Below are positions 41,852 through 44,476 of a DNA stretch of 44,476 bases, one piece after another; positions within the stretch are counted from its first letter, which is position 1; each line of letters opens with the position of its first letter. The stretch lies in assembly GCF_012641395.1 (NCBI RefSeq), contig NZ_JABAIH010000027.1, positions 1 through 44,476 on the forward strand, read 5' to 3'. Below the pieces are notes generated by a model. That model was not told where the DNA came from and ran no database searches. It saw only the letters and a list, made by a program, of their open reading frames with translations. A program made the position numbers and the translations under genes. The stretch comes from Rhizobium sp. P32RR-XVIII (GTDB lineage: Bacteria > Pseudomonadota > Alphaproteobacteria > Rhizobiales > Rhizobiaceae).

Positions 41852-42068
41852 AAAGGTATTATACTCCGGTATATGAGCGCTACGCCTTGGCGTGGTCGCT
41901 GGACGCTTGCGATCTCGTCGCGAGAGCATCCCCCAACAGCATACCTGCCCGCTACCATGGCTTTTCGATCAGAAGGGCGTTTCCGAGCGTTCACCCAATT
42001 GGATTATTGCGGTCGTTTTATGCTTAGGTTCTAATATGCTCTCTGGTATGAGCACCGGGGGAGCGGTG

Positions 42069-42275
42069 ATGAGCATCGAAGACTTGGAAGCCTTATCTCG
42101 GAAAGAGTGGGGTCGTGTGCTCGGCTGTCGGCCGCGTGAACCTCGTCGCACGGAAAAGCCTTCGCAATTGGAAACCAGTTCCGAAGGGCCCGCAGACGGT
42201 CATTGGCAAGAGACGGAACAGTCTTCATCACCACAGCGGATACAGAGTGGACCAAGCCGGGTTGATGGCGACTAG
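42069..42275 (+). CDS. Possible small protein, unrecognised
   Basis: 68 codons from the ATG at 42069, which has GGGGGAGCGGTG just upstream. The product is polar and rich in Arg, Glu and Ser (MSIEDLEALSRKEWGRVLG...). No family is recognised. It may be a chance frame. The rest of 41646-42302 holds the hairpin cluster and nothing else obvious. Confidence 0.25.
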   Translation: MSIEDLEALSRKEWGRVLGCRPREPRRTEKPSQLETSSEGPADGHWQETEQSSSPQRIQSGPSRVDGD

Positions 42276-42302
42276 GCAATGCCTGATGGAATGTTGGGTC
42301 CT

Positions 42303-43445
42303 TCACATCTGAGCAGCCGGTGCCTCACTCAATCGGGAATCTTGCGGACCGATCGTCATCGTATTCCCCCGCCATTCAAATGTCTTGCCCAACCAGCTTC
42401 GCATCCAAATGATCGGCATCATAACGTCTCTGGCTATCATGGCGGCAAGTGACATGGGCGATAGATGCCAATTCTTGCTATTTGCCAGCGCCAGCTCTGG
42501 CAAATAGACCGCCGCAAGAACCGCGACGGCACTCGCAGCCAGGCCGACTTCCGACAGGGGGAGGCAGAACACCAGAAGCAGTGGTGGCAATAGTCCAAGA
42601 AAGATTTCAGCCGCGAAATAGATGGGAAATGTAACACGTCTCAGTCGTGCCCAACGGCATTGCCTTGACCATACATCCCAGACAGTCCGCCGGCCGAGCG
42701 GTTGCTCGAAAGGCGATGCCACCAGATGAACCTTCAATCCGAGACCGTTGACCAGCTTTGTCGCCGCAGCGTCCTCCGCAATCTCCGCCGCCAGGGCCTG
42801 AATGCCTCCTCGGCCGTCGAGCGTCTCCTTGCGCCAAAGCATGCTTTTGCCTTGCGCAAAGCCAAAGCCCAGCGCTTCGCCCGCATATTGCCAGCGTGCC
42901 TGATGCGTGTTGAGAAAGGCGCACTCGACCTCTGCCCAGAACCCTTGGGGCCGAGCGCCCAGGGGCGTCGAACAGACAAGGCCGCTGTCGCTACGCCATG
43001 CAGCCATCAAGTGGTGAAGATAGTCCGGAGGCATCAGAACGTTGGAATCGGCGAGGACGATCCAATCATGGGCGGCTGCATTCCAACCCTTGAGGCAGTT
43101 GTTGAGCTTCGGGTTGGCACTGAAACGGTCGTCTCCCACCAGCGTCCGGGATTTCACGGTCGGATGCTCTAAGCGCGCGCTTTCGATCGCTGCTACGACT
43201 GGGTCGTTTCGGTCAGCGACACAAAAGATGAGTTCGTAGTCCGTCCAGTCCAGGCGATGGGCGCAAGCGATCGTTTCCCGCGAGAACTGTTCGAGTCCGC
43301 AAACCGGAATGACGATAGAGACCGGAGGTCGCGACGAGAGATCAGGTGTAACAAGACCACGTCGTGAAATCCGCCATCCGGCAATCATCAAACTTATGAT
43401 GTGAATCGCCAGAAGGAGACCGACGACGGCAAGCATGTAGAGCAT
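42303..43445 (-). CDS. Ceramide glucosyltransferase-like enzyme (GT21, membrane GT2 superfamily)
   Basis: 380 residues from the ATG at 43445; a TTG at 43475 would add ten. An N-terminal membrane helix (LYMLAVVGLLLAIHIISLMIAGW) is followed by a GT-A domain: SIVIPVCGLEQFSRETI, FCVADRNDPVV (D1), VLADSNVLMPPDYL (D2), AEDAAATKLV (D3) and RQCRWARLRR (the QxxRW motif). Three or more C-terminal helices complete the membrane anchor. D1, D2, D3, QxxRW and this topology are those of GT21 and HpnI-type enzymes that glycosylate ceramide or similar lipids. No sphingolipid synthesis gene is next to it. Confidence 0.82.
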   Translation of the reverse strand: MLYMLAVVGLLLAIHIISLMIAGWRISRRGLVTPDLSSRPPVSIVIPVCGLEQFSRETIACAHRLDWTDYELIFCVADRNDPVVAAIESARLEHPTVKSRTLVGDDRFSANPKLNNCLKGWNAAAHDWIVLADSNVLMPPDYLHHLMAAWRSDSGLVCSTPLGARPQGFWAEVECAFLNTHQARWQYAGEALGFGFAQGKSMLWRKETLDGRGGIQALAAEIAEDAAATKLVNGLGLKVHLVASPFEQPLGRRTVWDVWSRQCRWARLRRVTFPIYFAAEIFLGLLPPLLLVFCLPLSEVGLAASAVAVLAAVYLPELALANSKNWHLSPMSLAAMIARDVMMPIIWMRSWLGKTFEWRGNTMTIGPQDSRLSEAPAAQM

Positions 43446-43622
43446 CGGCAATTCCAAGAGTGGAAGCGGCTGCAAAAATCACATGAATCGCGGCGCGACA
43501 GGTCAGAGATCACCATTCTCACATGACACTATGATGACGTGCGGCGTTTGGGCGGGCATTGGCTATCGCCTGTCACAAAGGTCATGCTTAATGGCGGGAG
43601 CGCCAATACGGGAGTGATCATC

Positions 43623-43967
43623 ATGACGCCGCGCCAGTTCCGCAGGAACGCAGTCACGTTCTGGTTGGAAGCCCCTTTCGTGATGTCGCTCCGGCTCCAG
43701 CAGATGCAGATTGCGGCGCTGACGGGTAAAGCCCAGGATGCGGCGGAACTTCAGCGGATGGTCGTGGAAAAACTCGCAGCCACTGCAGAGAGCGCGGTGG
43801 CCGTCAATATGGCGCTGTCGAAGGCTGCTCTCGACACGACGATCAACGTGATGATGGGCGGACGCCCCTCGGCTACGAAGACTCGCGACGCGGTCGTCGC
43901 GGCTGCTGTCAAACCCTTTGGCAAGCGTGTCCGCGCCAACAGCCGTCGCCTGGCTAACAAGAAATAA
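43623..43967 (+). CDS. Small uncharacterised protein (phasin-like length and composition)
   Basis: 114 residues from the ATG at 43623, which has GGGAG about nine bases upstream. It is predicted to be mostly helical, with MSLRLQQMQIAALTGKAQDAAELQRMVVEKLAATAESAVAVNMALSKAA in the middle and a very basic tail (KPFGKRVRANSRRLANKK). This resembles rhizobial phasin-type proteins in size and amphipathic character, but I see no definite signature. It is a single gene between convergent or divergent neighbours. Confidence 0.55.
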   Translation: MTPRQFRRNAVTFWLEAPFVMSLRLQQMQIAALTGKAQDAAELQRMVVEKLAATAESAVAVNMALSKAALDTTINVMMGGRPSATKTRDAVVAAAVKPFGKRVRANSRRLANKK

Positions 43968-44151
43968 GACGGTCCCGTTCGCGACGTCCCAACCAGGGGC
44001 GGCCGGACGATCCCTCTTGGTCATCATCTCCGTTCGGCGACTTAGGCAACGGCGTCGTTAGGATTCAGTCTTTTTTGGTAATTCTCCGGTAAGCATCTCC
44101 TGTTCATGACGCGGCTTCTGCCGCCGGCAATTGTTTTGTGTACGGGGGCAT

Positions 44152-44476
44152 ATGCGTCTAGCGGCCGTTCCAGCAATATTTCTCGCCTCGCTGACCCTAT
44201 CGGGCTGCGCATCCAATACCGGTCCGGAAAGCCTGGTAGCCGGGTTGCCGTCGCAGGAAACGACGAGTTCCGTCGTCCGACCGGCCGCCCCGGTACCTGT
44301 AGCAGACGTAGGCCAAACCACCGCGCCGGCCGCTCCGCAGCAGGAGGTACTTGCCTGGGCGGGGCCGGTTCCGCAACCGCAGGCCTTCGTGACGGCACCA
44401 GGAACGGCAGCCATGCCCGTTCCGGCGGAAAGGCCGACTGCGGCTTTCGCCCCCGTCGCCCCCGTCGACCCCGCGC
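44152..44476 (+). CDS. Lipoprotein, N-terminal part (runs off the right edge)
   Basis: From the ATG at 44152 (GGGGG six bases upstream) the frame is open to the end of the window for 108 codons. The signal peptide MRLAAVPAIFLASLTLSGCASN ends in a lipobox (LSGC) with Cys19 as the acylated residue, followed by Ala at +2. The visible mature part is a Pro/Ala/Val-rich linker, typical of proteins that extend from the membrane towards a C-terminal domain. That domain lies outside the window, so the function cannot be given. Confidence 0.7.
   Translation, partial: MRLAAVPAIFLASLTLSGCASNTGPESLVAGLPSQETTSSVVRPAAPVPVADVGQTTAPAAPQQEVLAWAGPVPQPQAFVTAPGTAAMPVPAERPTAAFAPVAPVDPA

Overview
The window looks like chromosome or megaplasmid DNA of a Rhizobiaceae bacterium (Sinorhizobium/Ensifer or Rhizobium type). 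The evidence is GC-rich coding DNA, an mctP-mctR-mctS monocarboxylate module as described in Rhizobium leguminosarum, an ExoF-like exporter, and hairpins carrying the alphaproteobacterial anti-Shine-Dalgarno motif. No rRNA, tRNA or CRISPR array was seen.

1-29 kb is a Wzx/Wzy-type surface polysaccharide locus. A tightly overlapping minus-strand operon (GT2, GT4, GT4, chain-length regulator) fills 1-3.4 kb. At 3.6-5.6 kb a ~310-bp diverged direct repeat flanks a methyltransferase gene, and a fragment of the polymerase gene follows the first copy. From 5.4 to 11.4 kb the DNA is decayed: the Wzy polymerase carries a frameshift, a parallel beta-helix protein carries four, and an IS110-type and an IS630-type element are both broken and appear nested. 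A glycosyltransferase is cut to its first ~90 codons. From 11.4 to 18.3 kb come a PhyH-type dioxygenase, a WecG/TagA glycosyltransferase, an undecaprenyl-phosphate sugar transferase, a UDP-xylose synthase-like enzyme, and GT8 and GT2 glycosyltransferases. A LuxR-type regulator with a receiver lacking its phospho-Asp lies opposite a six-gene overlapping operon for acylated amino sugars (20.07-25.6 kb). A minus-strand set follows: OPX exporter, internally deleted rmlA, Wzx flippase.

29.1-33.1 kb is the carboxylate module: mctP, a DUF3311 partner, and the MctS/MctR two-component system. A NarL-like 7-2-7 inverted repeat and a 25-codon leader ORF with a strong Shine-Dalgarno lie between mctR and the transporter genes.

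33.5-39.3 kb is a plus-strand uptake operon: RpiR regulator, periplasmic binding protein, double-domain permease, ATPase, a COG4280 membrane protein and a small membrane protein. Its promoter has an inverted repeat over the predicted -10. The RpiR neighbour suggests a phosphorylated sugar as ligand rather than ferric iron.

39.3-44.5 kb holds the most unusual item, a minus-strand run of four consecutive hairpins, each with CCTCCTCCC in the loop, ending in an intrinsic terminator. This is a candidate tandem anti-Shine-Dalgarno small RNA. A second C-rich hairpin cluster lies at ~41.7-41.86 kb. Between and after them are a DUF2905 protein, an FkbM methyltransferase, a small exported protein, a GT21-like (ceramide glucosyltransferase-like) enzyme, a small uncharacterised protein and the start of a lipoprotein gene.
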